Assembly (NCBI RefSeq): GCF_905475395.1
Contig: NC_058341.1
Coordinates: 37,091,501-37,155,500, forward strand
Length of the DNA stretch: 64,000 nt
Direction: 5' to 3'
Source: Chrysoperla carnea
Lineage: Eukaryota > Arthropoda > Insecta > Neuroptera > Chrysopidae
The notes beneath the pieces are model-generated. The model saw only the letters and a list, made by a program, of their open reading frames with translations. It was not told the DNA's origin and ran no database searches. Positions 36,621 through 47,999 of this stretch are shown piece after piece (the stretch's first letter is position 1; every line of letters starts with the position of its first letter). Both the position numbers and the translations under genes were made by a program.

Positions 36621-37300
36621 AACATATGTATAAACCATTCATGCATGATACACAGTTTTTTGTTGCTGTGAATAAGTTTTTCTTGTGAAACAGCCAAGTT
36701 ATTTCTATTTTGTAAAATATAAAGAGTTTTCTCACTTTTAAGCTAAAGAAATACGTTGTTTTTTTTATGGTAACTACTAGGGATTTGCTTTTATTCAAAG
36801 AAAATGTTTGTATATAAAAATATACGAAAACAATAGATATTATGTTGTATGTGTGTACAATAACATAACATGATGACGTATACCCGGTTAACCATTCAAA
36901 ACATCACAAATTACTTCCATCCACCGGCTTAAAAATTATGAATTTTGTTTGAATTCCGTATACCCATTCAATGAAAAGAGTGATCATATAAGATTTATAC
37001 ATTTTTAACTTGGGATAAAAATCAACTCTTGAAAGTATATCCATACCACATTTCCATACCACAAACACAAGCCAAACTGATAGTTTTTGTGGATTTTAAC
37101 GTAATTCATGACCATTTTAACCTGTATATATGAAATATACAATATGTCTATTTTAAGTTGACATATGCTTGAAACTCGAAAAATAACTTTTATCAATAAA
37201 AATGTTGGGTGTGTAGGCGCACATCTTACGCAGACATTAAACTTTACCAAGGTGTTCAAGCTCACTGAAAACCTCACTCTACTCTATGTGTGGTAATTGA

Positions 37301-37540
37301 TAGATGAACACTTTAAATTTAAAAATTGTTTATGATTAAAAAAGTAACATTTTTTGTCCAAAACATTTTTCCGCAAACCGTACAGTTTAGGCAAAAAGGA
37401 ATTGAAAATTATTATTTCGCATAATTGTTTCTGCGAAATCTAGGTACTCTTCGAAAATTTTTTTAGAATTTTCCTGTCCGTTTTTGTTTCTTGATCAGTT
37501 ACTTACGAATAACCAGTAGCGATAAAGTTCAAACAAGACA
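37301..37540 (+). repeat. Dispersed repeat, family B, copy 2
   Basis: A shorter copy of the unit at 34035-34615, in the same orientation. The block AAAACATTTTTCCGCAAACC followed by GTACAGTTTAG is nearly identical. It also carries TTTCGCATAATTGTTTCTGC, a small inverted repeat absent from copy 1. Confidence 0.55.
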
Positions 37541-38353
37541 GGGAAAAATTGAATTTCAAATATATTTATTGGGAAAATCAGACCAGTAGTCAATATAGCT
37601 GTCACAAGCAAGCTTATATCTTAAAATCTTAAAAAAAAAACAGCTGTAGTCTGACTAGACTAGACGGATTGACTAGATAGCATCAAAATAGTGCGCTATT
37701 TTTACATTCGAACACAGTTAATTCACACATACGAAAAAATTTTTGCAAAATTACTTTGATTAGTATTATTTTATTTATTTGACATCTGCTGAAACCTAGT
37801 TTGAACTTGTTATCGTAGTTCTATTCTATATTCTAAGCTACCGGTTGGCGCAAAAATGACAATACTTATTTCAGAATATCATTAATAAAGTAAACTTCAA
37901 CATTATTTAAAAAATCCAATCAATTGAAGCCGAAGGCATAAGGTACTTTCCCAAAGTTTTATAGTTGAAAGTAAACAAAGATATTTGTTATAAATAAAAT
38001 ATAAAGGAAAATGGAAGTAAAAAAACTTTTGGTTTTTCTCTTTTATTTTCCCATTTCTTAAACATATGATGTAGGTTATTTTTGCAACATACATATTATA
38101 TATACAGTATAATGATTACTTACTAACGCTTGGGAAAAAGAAAAATAAAAAGTAGGTCAAATGTGATTTATAACATTTCGTTAAATTGGATATTTATATA
38201 AAATAAAAATATTTGAATAACAAAAACAATGCTTAACACTTATTCTAAATCAGATATTAATTTTTGGGAATTATAAGTCCAAATTCATATTCTACAGACT
38301 TAACGCAGGTAGTTTGTCCTTTATACTCAAGTTTATAAAAATGTTCTCATATA

Positions 38354-38620
38354 CAGTTTGACAACCATAACGTTAGCCATTTAAAATGAAGTAAGAAGAG
38401 TTTTTATGGACGTTTGTGTGTATGATGAGACACTTTGACGAAGACGATTGACCGACTTAATACGGCTGTCGTCACGTATACACACAAACAACTAATAAAT
38501 GATTGCACCCGCATCACACATTGTCTGAAGACTCTTTCCTTGTCTTATACATAAGAACGCCCATGAAAACTCTTCTTACTTCATACACATTAAAAAGCTA
38601 ACGAGATGGTTGCCAAACTG
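38354..38620. mobile_element. 267-bp MITE with long inverted ends, CAGTTTG
   Basis: The left arm CAGTTTGACAACCATAACGT and following AGTAAGAAGAGTTTTTATGG pair with the right arm CATGAAAACTCTTCTTACTT and GGTTGCCAAACTG, giving about 60-bp imperfect terminal repeats flanked by TA. A second paired zone involves GTGTGTAT and ATACACAC in the interior. Confidence 0.75.
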
Positions 38621-39335
38621 TATACGTGCATTATTTGTGACAAGAGTGATGTTACTGTACCTAATACTTAGATGTAATGTGTATAAATCTACTCAATACA
38701 CGCACACAACTGCAAATTTATAAGCTGTATTTTTTCTTGATCTTTCTTTTCAACAACACAATAAAAAAAAATTTAATTTTTCAATTTTCCTAATTCTTTG
38801 TTCTATTAAATATTAGTTTTTTATGCATTCCCAAAAACAGTTTTTAAGATATGTGCGAAACTATGTTTTTTCATACTTTATCGGCTTGTTGCCTTTTAAT
38901 TATGTACCATAATCGATCGAAAAATTTCATTTGTTTTCCCTAAAATTAAATGCATCTAGATTAACACTATATTTTAATTTCATCAAAGTCTTAAGAAAAG
39001 TTGACTTACGGTCAAACTAATGTAATGTTTCTAGATGAATTTTATGACAGAATCTAGCAATTTGGAAAAGGATTGAAATAAGGATTAGTTTTTTTCATGA
39101 GACTGAGTGGTTTCTTGCATTTTATCCATTTTCAAGAAAGATTTAATTTAATGGCTCATGGGCATTCGCAGTCCTTTTGTCAATTTTATAATTTCTACTC
39201 ATAATATAATTTTTGTTACTACTTCGATTGGTATAAAATGGGAATAAATTATCTACACAATATCCTATTCTTATAAAAAATAATTTGAACTAGTTACAAC
39301 GTTTGTATCCAGTAGTAGTCAATTGTAAAAGTTGC

Positions 39336-39553
39336 AGTTCTATCCGTGGCAAAAGAGGGAAAATGAGATTCTTAGGATCTATATTTTAGATAGCAGTGTG
39401 AGTGACTTATAACTTAAAACAGTTCTATCCGTGGAAGTTCTAGCAGGGTGAGTGACTTATGACTTAAAATAGTTCTATCCGTGGCAAACGAGAGAAAATG
39501 AAATACTTAGGATCAATATTTTAGATAGCAGCATGAGTGACTTATAACTTAAA
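39336..39553 (+). repeat. Three-unit tandem repeat (~84 bp, middle unit shortened)
   Basis: Unit 1 is 39336-39420, unit 2 is 39421-39470 and unit 3 is 39471-39553. Each starts AGTTCTATCCGTGG and ends GAGTGACTTATAACTTAAA or a close variant. Unit 2 lacks the central GGATCTATATTTTAGATAGC portion. It is non-coding. Confidence 0.85.
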
Positions 39554-41465
39554 CGTTATAATGATCTCACAATACATTTTGTCCGGAAACAAAAGATAAT
39601 TATATTCATACACCTAAATAAATACTATCTATGTGTGTCAACTGAAAGTCAATTATAAAATATAATTTATAATAATACAAATTAACATCCTTTGAAGTCA
39701 ATAACATATTTTATTTTATTATTATTATTATTTTTTTCGATTATTAATTTTAATACACAATAGTGATTAATTAATATAGTATAAATACATAACGACAAGT
39801 GTAAAGCTAGCACCCCTAGAACTTTTCTATCGGGGATTCATTTTATCAACTCATTTGTTTAAGGATGTACATTTGAGATGCTATAGGGAAGCCTAACTAG
39901 AGCTATTATGAAGATCTCTTGGATTAAGACATTGACAAAAAAATGTAATATTATTCGACACTCGACAGAAAACTCTGAAAATTGAATTTCAGGGTTTCAG
40001 GGAGCGAATGGCTGTTATTTTTTCATTTGGTGTGTCATGTGTCGAACAAAAACTTGTTATAGTTCAGCAAGGAACAGATAAGACCTCTGTTTTTTTCTCG
40101 AGTGAATTTCTCTAAATCGTTTCTTCTCATTATTCCTACTATTAGATATTGAATTTGTAGCAATTTCCTTCTTACCAGCAATTTTATCTTTTTCGTCTTT
40201 TATAAAAGTGATTTGCCAAACTATATCATTACACTGGCAGCTACTCGCTCGCATTGCTGGACAATGCTAGAATTTTTAAAATTAGTTTAGTAGTTGATTC
40301 AATCATGACAGATTTTCATACAAACTTTCACCAAGCTTCAAGAAATTGGACTGTGCACAGTCGATAATTTTTTTATCTAAAAATAAAAACTTTCATTGGT
40401 TAGCTGAGACACGTCTCTATGCCGGTACATTTGTCGTTAGTGAAAACAAAGACCAGAAGGTGAAGCTTTTCCAACTATATCTGTTTATACCACTTGAAAA
40501 TTCAATCTTAGCCTTAGAGAATACTACAAAAAATGAGTTAAATCTAGTAAATTGATTTGGAAGTATGAACATTTTCACATTTGAGTGAGTTACCTTTGTA
40601 CAGCTCGAATAAAAAAATAATAATTCTTGTTAATTAGAACAAAAGTACTGATTTATTATTGGAATATGTATGTTTTATTTGTATAGTACATCGATTGTTA
40701 TGGGGATTGTACTTTATATAGTCAATGTCGTGTGTGTGTGTGTATTGCATTTATTATTATTGATTTGCTGATATCGGGGAAATTTGTATTGAACTTATTT
40801 AGTACAGGAAGTATTGGTGAGGAATTATTTAGTCAATGTTTTTCATTCAGCCTTCTAGGCAGGCATTCTAGAGGACTAGAAGTTTATCTTTAAGATATTC
40901 TATCTTCGCTCTGAATACAAACCGTCTAATAGATAATGGTTGTTCTAGTTGGGAAAGGATTTTTTATCCGGGTTTATGATAGAATTGGGATATAATAATC
41001 ACAGATTGATCTCTGAAAAACAATTTTTTTTGTTGATATATTCGAATTCATGTTACACCCCGGGATGAATTTTTTTCCACCTAGAAACATTTTATGCCAT
41101 TATAAAATATCATTCATTTCTCATCAAAAGTTATTTTTAATGTTTCTAATGTCCGTTTCTTCCATGTATTCGATGTAATCGGGAAGTAATTTCTTTCGTC
41201 GAAACAATTCATTCTCTACGAACTCGAATAATATAATGTGCATTTATTATAGGTATAAACATAATCTGTTTTTAATATACATACTATATTTGTACTTAAA
41301 TAAATGCATATTACATTATTTATTCAATTTCTAAGAGAAATATAAAAATATTAAAAAAATTCTAAATAGCTTTTGAAGAGGAATGATTGGTACTTATATT
41401 GTAAATCGTTTCTAAAAAAAATATTAATTTAAATGTACCAAGAAAAAAAATTTTTTTTAATAAAC

Positions 41466-41760
41466 TTGCGACAAGCACGTTGAACACCTTGGCCCGGTAG
41501 TGTATTATAGACTATTGCAAGAGTGAAAGAGGAAAAGACGATGTCTCATCTTCTCTGTTACTGTTCAGCTTGAGCCATCAGGAGATGGGCTCACTTGAGT
41601 CAGCCTTTCTTTGACGACCTCTCCGCCTTGATGTCTGTTGATGTCAAAGCAGCCCAGATGCTGTTAAACAGCTAAAAATGGTTCATGGAGTAGTGGCCGG
41701 AGATGGGCCAACCCTTTTTCAGTATCACAGCGGATCCTATTGTCTAACCCTTCTAGTTTT
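41466..41760 (+). mobile_element. Jockey-type non-LTR retrotransposon fragment, second copy
   Basis: The same family as 8895-9215. One frame reads EEKTMSHLLCYCSA, a stop, AIRRWAHLSQPFFDDLSALM, VDVKAAQMLLNS, a stop and KWFME. Both copies stop at about the same point after the KWF phrase, as expected of 5'-truncated insertions that share a 3' end, although no poly(A) tail is visible. It lies in the long intron of the distal K2P isoform. Confidence 0.65.
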
Positions 41761-43610
41761 CAAGTAAGCAAAATCGTCAATCAGTTGTTCAAAGTCTACG
41801 CCTTTTAGTAAATCACTATGAACATTAGCGGCAAACCTTTCTTGTAGTACAGTACTTTTTAATTCATTATACAGAAACGTATTACTAATAATTTAAAAGA
41901 ATGAGAGGTGAAATTTCGCCGTCCACACCGCCAACGTGTTGTGAGCGTGTTTTCAGTTTTGCCATAAATAATATTTTTTGTCTTCAAAAAATTGAAAGAC
42001 CCCTTTAAAATTATAATTTAGATACTCTGCACTTCTTTTTTAATACATCGAGCTTCTTATAGAAAATCAAAAAAAGGAAAATATCGGATAAAGTTCGTGT
42101 TTAACTTATTCCATCATATACTTCCTTTATGTTCTTTCGAAATACCTAACACACAGATGGTAACAAAATAGATTATTCTTGGGAGACCATAAAAGTTTCT
42201 TCTGAATGTGAAAAATATAGCAATTCAGGGAAATAAACATTTCTATTTACGTAAAGTATTAACGTTGGAACTAAGCTAGATCATCCTCTATTTTCGTGGC
42301 TTATTCCTTAGATATTAACATTTGACAACAAGCTTTATGGTTGAGGTCGACAACTGTGGTTATTAAATTTTGCACTGCTCCTTTACCTATGGGTTAATTT
42401 ATATTATGTTGATTAAATTTTATATTTTTGAATTTAAAAATTGATCAATTACAAAAAAAAATCGGGTAAAATAACTCCACACAAGCAAGTTCAGATATTA
42501 AAATCGATTTGTATATGTTTTTATGTAATTGCCTATATGAATATCATATTACTTATTATAAAGGTTTAATATTATTAATTACATTTTGGTAATTATACAA
42601 TATTGATGGATTTGTCAAAATGTCATAGTAATTAATACAGAAGCATACTACCCATATTTAGATTTGCATCATACTGTAAGATTTCCATGCATAATTCATG
42701 AAAGTTATCCTAACAATAATTAACACTATCCGCTAACACGCAATGATACATTTGGGAAAATGAAATAAAATAAACCAAGCTTGGTGAATTCTTTTTCACA
42801 TTCTGCATGTTTTCCACGTAACGGACAATCAAAATCAAAACGCAAACTCAAAAAAATACTTAACATTTGGCATACTTGACAGTCTTCAAAAATTTTGCGA
42901 AAAGCTATTTTTTGAGTTTGAGTTTTGTTTTTGTTTGTCCGTTTAGTGTAAATCGACATGAGGAAAATGGTTGTTAGCGTAACCAAAGTAATATCAAGAT
43001 ATGGTAATCATGGAACTGATTGGTCTTTTCTAATGAGAAATAAGACCCACCAGGTCCTTATAAGATAACAAAAAAGTAAAATGCAAAATGTTTATCCCTA
43101 TTGAAATACAAAAATCTACTGACGTGCACAATTAGATGTTATAATATCATAATTTTAAGGCTAATAGTTTTTGATTTATGTGAAATATAAAAAAATTTGA
43201 ATATTAAGTGTGTACAAACTCCACGACGAAATTCATCATTATGGATTCATGGACACTCATAACCAAACGATAAGCTTTTCATGTGAATGCGACTTTTATG
43301 GTCCGCACCATCAGCTTCCCAAATGATGAAAATAACTTTCTATAACTGTCAAAAACACTCATTTTCAGAGGGTGTGTAGCTTAATATACTCGCTCTCTAT
43401 GCAAGAGTTCTACAACTTTGATTATTATCAAAATTCCACCTCGATGCTTCAATTTCTACATGAGACCAAGCCAGTTAATGCGCAATCATTGGCGCAAAAT
43501 CCAGGATTGTCGTTTATATATGTAAAAAGTAGTTATGCCTTTTCAGTAATTGTTCTACCTGCGAGCTCCTGAATTAAGACAACAAATTATTTAGATAATT
43601 TACCAATATT

Positions 43611-43695
43611 CAGTAATAGTAGCTCAGTTGGTTAAGGCGTAACCAATTTCGTTCACGGAATACCTAGGGTAACGCGTTCGATTCCCGCCGTCACA
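43611..43695 (+). mobile_element. tRNA-like SINE head, second copy
   Basis: AGTAGCTCAGTTGGTTAAGG and GGCGTAACCAATTTC precede CGCGTTCGATTCCCGCCG. It matches the minus-strand copy at 35652-35736 through both promoter boxes, with differences between them. The downstream body (43700-43850) contains a short inverted pair GTTGTGAT and ATCACAAT, possibly the rest of the SINE. No functional tRNA fold is apparent. Confidence 0.6.
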
Positions 43696-44583
43696 ACAAA
43701 AATTAATTTAATTAAGTTGTGATGAGCTGGTCTAGTGCATGGTATATGTATGAAAGAGGTGCACTCAGCCTCTGAAAATAATTGAGAAGCTGATAAATGA
43801 AATTATCAGCGGAAAAGTTGGTAAAACACATCTATGGTATCACAATTCTTTATTATCTATAATTTGAATAAAAGAACTTTAGAAAATACATACAAAAGAA
43901 GTATATAGGAAATCAATATTCACTTACTAATATCCACCTTCAATATATGAAAAATTCAGTGTACATAATTGTCTCTAAATCAACGTAAAAATATAATAAA
44001 AGAAACATATTTATATAAAAATTAATTGAAATGGAAAATTCTGATTTTAATTAAGAATGATTCTTTATGAACACAATCAACAATCATCAATGTGTGTTGT
44101 GTGTAACAATATATTAAAATTATATCGTGTACTATGCTCATGGCAACGACCAACTTGGCCTGGTCGGCGGTCCATGTTCCATATAATATAATATAAGAAA
44201 TGTAATAGGATGATAATATAAACATCCTGAACTCCCTTCTCAACTCTCACTTTCCATATCATTTTTTTATATTAAATATAAATATTATATTAATTATAAA
44301 ATATAATCAGAGTTCATTATTTTTTTTCTACAAGATATTTAAAGGAGGGTCAACATTGTGATTTATTTACAAATTAGCTGTGAACTATCCACTTTGCTGG
44401 GTAACATAGGATAGATACTTTACTGGGATAGAAAAAGCATTTTCAGCTTGTTTGTATTTTTCAAGGGTTTGTTAAACTCTTTATTAAAAAGGCTGTAAAA
44501 TAAGTCATTCTTAGGAAGTCATTCTTTGTTTCCTTACGTTTACAATAAACTTTATAATTTAAAGATAAATAGTCTTATTTATA

Positions 44584-45070
44584 CAGGGTGGGCCATTTTA
44601 ATCTATACACTTAATACCTTGTTTTGCAATTAACCCAGCAAAAAATAAACTTAAACAAAAGTTGTATCTTTTAATGAGGGATATCGATGTTCTGACATCA
44701 TATTGTACCTAGTTCTTCGGGTTTCTTTAATAGCCAATTTAAATCATAAACGGTAAGATATAGAATAACACTTCAAGTAAGAAAATTGATCTTCATAAAA
44801 AAACTAACAATTTTTGTTTAAACATTTTTTCGAAAAACGTTAGCTTCCGGAGGAAAAGTTGTAAGGGGCAATAGAGGTCATTCGCCTGTGTCCATGACTT
44901 TGATCTACAATTATCGATAAACTTTAAACACATTTTCTTTCGATCAAAGGCACTAATGACATATTTTTAAGTCGTATCCTCCGAAAGGTAGCGTTTTTCG
45001 CAAAAATGCTTTAAACAAATTTGCTACACAACGAGATATTTAAGTGTATTTATTAAAATGGCCCACTCTG
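44584..45070. mobile_element. 487-bp TA-flanked element, CAGGGTGGGCC ends
   Basis: The ends CAGGGTGGGCCATTTTAAT and ATTAAAATGGCCCACTCTG are inverted repeats continuing into TACACTTAA and TTAAGTGTA. TA flanks both sides. A second inverted pair inside (CGAAAAACGTTAGCTTCCGG and CCGAAAGGTAGCGTTTTTCG) gives it a nested stem. There is no transposase; it is a mariner-like non-autonomous element. Confidence 0.75.
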
Positions 45071-45362
45071 TATAACTTAGTGATGTTAAATTGTCATAAA
45101 TATTAATGGTCATGGATAATTGCTTGGAGAATATATACCGGAATGATACTCCAAGATATCATAGTGTAAGAGAAAATATAGACAATGTATGTATAAACTG
45201 ATATCTATCAGAAAATGTAGGTTAATTCTAAACTTTATTACCGTAAAAGATTCTAAAAGGTCTCACATTTTTACTATCATAATACAAGCCATGAAAGATA
45301 AATAAAAATGCTAATGGTATAAATATACTTGCGAACTCGGAGAAATCAAGTTTCTAAATATA

Positions 45363-45814
45363 CAGACTGTCCCGAAACAATCGTATTAGAAAAGCGTTTG
45401 AAATTTAGAAAATTTTTCGATGAATCTTAGTTTATTTGAAATTTTTATAATAAGCAAAGTTGTAGAAAATAAATTTTATTTTAATGATTATTTCTTCACT
45501 AAGTTTAACAATTGTTGAGAAATTTAAGCTCTAAATGCTAGACTTTTGAGCGTAGCTAAATTACTCTGTATTAAGTTTTTGTTTTTGTTTTTGTTTTTTT
45601 TTTTTTAAATAAAAAATTAAGTTTTCTTAATGTTAGTTGAGCAATTCTTAAAATTAAAAAATGATAATTAACGTGGCCTTAATCGTTGTCTGGTAAAAAA
45701 GGCCAGAGAGCTGTCGTTTTGAATTTTATTAAAAATTTTAAAACTTTATTAATAATTATTAATTAACCATTGAATAATGGTTTCTGTTTGGTCCGGTATT
45801 TCAGAGACACTCTG
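45363..45814. mobile_element. Possible TA-flanked element, CAGACTGTCCC ends
   Basis: CAGACTGTCCCGAAACA at the left resembles the complement of the right end (CAGAGTGTCTCTGAAATACC), with TA on both sides. The match is imperfect, so the boundaries are tentative. The interior carries AT-rich DNA and a long T-run, with no coding region. Confidence 0.4.
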
Positions 45815-47231
45815 TACAGTAATTCACGTAACTTTAAAATTTTTGTCAGGCCTTAAGGGACCAAATATTTGTGAAATAGTTTACGTAAAATTATTAAATA
45901 ATTTTTTTTTCAATAACCTTTGATAACTGCATATTTCTTTGCCCTTAAGTGTATAAAATAATTCAGTTCTTCAATTCAATTTATTGTACATTATATATTT
46001 TAAATGTTAATTAAGGGATGTTACCTATTTATAAAACTTACAGGAAGTAGAAAAAACCTGATTTCTTATTGAATGAAAAGCAATTATCAAAATCTATGTA
46101 AACTTAAATAACCTAAAGAAATTTTTTCTAAAAATATTTGGCACTTTATTATCTCTGCCTGTCATGCGGCTTTGCAGCTGAAACCAAAAGTTTTAAACAT
46201 CGGAAAGGGTACGGTGAATTTTGTATTGTCAATTTTCAAATGTAATTACTTCTCTGCATAATAATAACTTTTAATTAATATTCGATGCAAAAAGGTTTGC
46301 TTACAGACATGACTACACTATGCAAAATTTAGACTCCCCTTTTTGGCTCCTCTTTTGTTAATTTTGTTATTAAATATGTGAAAATTTTATCAAAATAGGT
46401 GCCTACTACAAACATTATAATATATGTTAGATTATTTAGTTTTTTTATTTTATCGATTTTATAATATTTTTGTTTGTGTCTAAAACATATTCTATTCAAG
46501 GTCCCGTTATTCAATCGTTACTCGTTATGCAATGCTAACGTACTATAATTTCACTGCAGATAAAATTTGAAAGTTTTTCCCGCGCTTATTTTCATGTAAT
46601 TTTTCAAAAAACCAAGCTTATATTTTTACAATCACAGTTAATATTTGATTAATATAATCCAAAACAAAATTGTTACTGGTAAAGTTGATAACAATCAAAG
46701 TTTTGGGCAATTTCAATCGAAACATAGAAATATTAAAAATTCAATTTCAATTTTTGTTTTGTTGATTGGTACGAATTTTTGAACAGTGCTACTTCAGTAA
46801 TTAAGTACCTTTTGAGACCAACCTTTTTAGATTATATCAATTTTAAAGAATATCAATTTTTTTAATTTGTTATCGTCCTGATTAAATATTTTATTTATAA
46901 TCACCTACTGAAAATTGCAAAATGGAAAAACCAAAAATATGGTTAGTACTTTCATAATAACTACGCTAAACAAAATACAACACTCTTTTTTTCGTTAAAA
47001 ATACACAATATTTACAGGTTTGTTTCTTTGTTATCTTTGACCCTGCCAGACTCTATCAAGGTTTTAAGGGTAAAAAAGTGAGCTTTAGATGCTCTATTAA
47101 TGCTAATAATATATAGACTCGAAGTTTTGCCACAGCAATAGGAAATTTTGTAGGAAAAAATTAAAAAGTTCTCTTGTTAGTTCTGACGCACCGTACGTTC
47201 CACATCTTTTTTTTATGAAAACTCTTATATA

Positions 47232-47816
47232 CAGGGCTATCCCGTGACTCGATAGCCATAGCTTAAGAGCGTTTTATTTTGACAATTTTAAGTCGAAAGT
47301 ACCTTTTGTAAACTTTTGTCAAAAACCCAATAAAGTTAAGGAATTGTAATTAAAGTTTTGGTTCGAAATAACCCCATGCTGACCTCCGATGTCACCAGAC
47401 CTAGCTCTTCTTGACTTTGATCTTTGGGGATATATGAAAAGTCTAGTATATTCATATCACGAGCCAGAGATGAGCTAATTCAAAATATTATGGCTGCACC
47501 TGCATCCATACAAGGAGAAAGAAATGCTCTTCAGAGAGACTTCTTCAATTATTAACAGAGCAACAATGTGGTATGAGGCAACGAGGGGACATTTTGAACC
47601 AAAAATTAATTACTTTTGTGTTGTATAAAAATTATTAATTTATTAAATATTAAACTACTTTACTCAACTATGTCTTCACTTTATTGGTTAAATTAAATAG
47701 TACATATAACTACTTAACTATTGGGCTTTGGGCAAAAATATATAAGATGCTTTCGACTTAAAATTTTCAAAAGAATACGCTCTTAAACTATGACCATCGA
47801 GTCACGAGACAGACTG
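47232..47816 (+). mobile_element. Internally deleted mariner-like transposon with transposase remnant
   Basis: Terminal inverted repeats of roughly 65 bp start CAGGGCTATCCCGTGACTCG and end CGAGTCACGAGACAGACTG, and are flanked by TA. Inside, from about 47378, one plus-strand frame reads PPMSPDLALLDFDLWGYMKS and LVYSYHEPE, the conserved end of the transposase catalytic domain in mariner/Tc1-type elements; a later GHFEP matches the C-terminus. Stops interrupt the frame and more than half of a normal 1.3-kb element is missing, so it is a dead copy. Confidence 0.8.
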
Positions 47817-47999
47817 TATATAAAATATCCATAAGAGACCATTCATAGTAAGCATAATTTTGACGATATTTTTATGGCATTTTCAGAGAGTACAACATTT
47901 TTCATAAAAGTGGTGTGACCCACGCGATAGGGCGGGACAAACATTGAGCTTTTTTTTCTTTTACAAATAGTCTTGAATTTCCGATTACCATGATAATAC

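Noticed and set aside
39336..39553. CRISPR-like array
   Set aside because: Only three contiguous units without unique spacers, in a eukaryotic intron; it is a simple tandem repeat.
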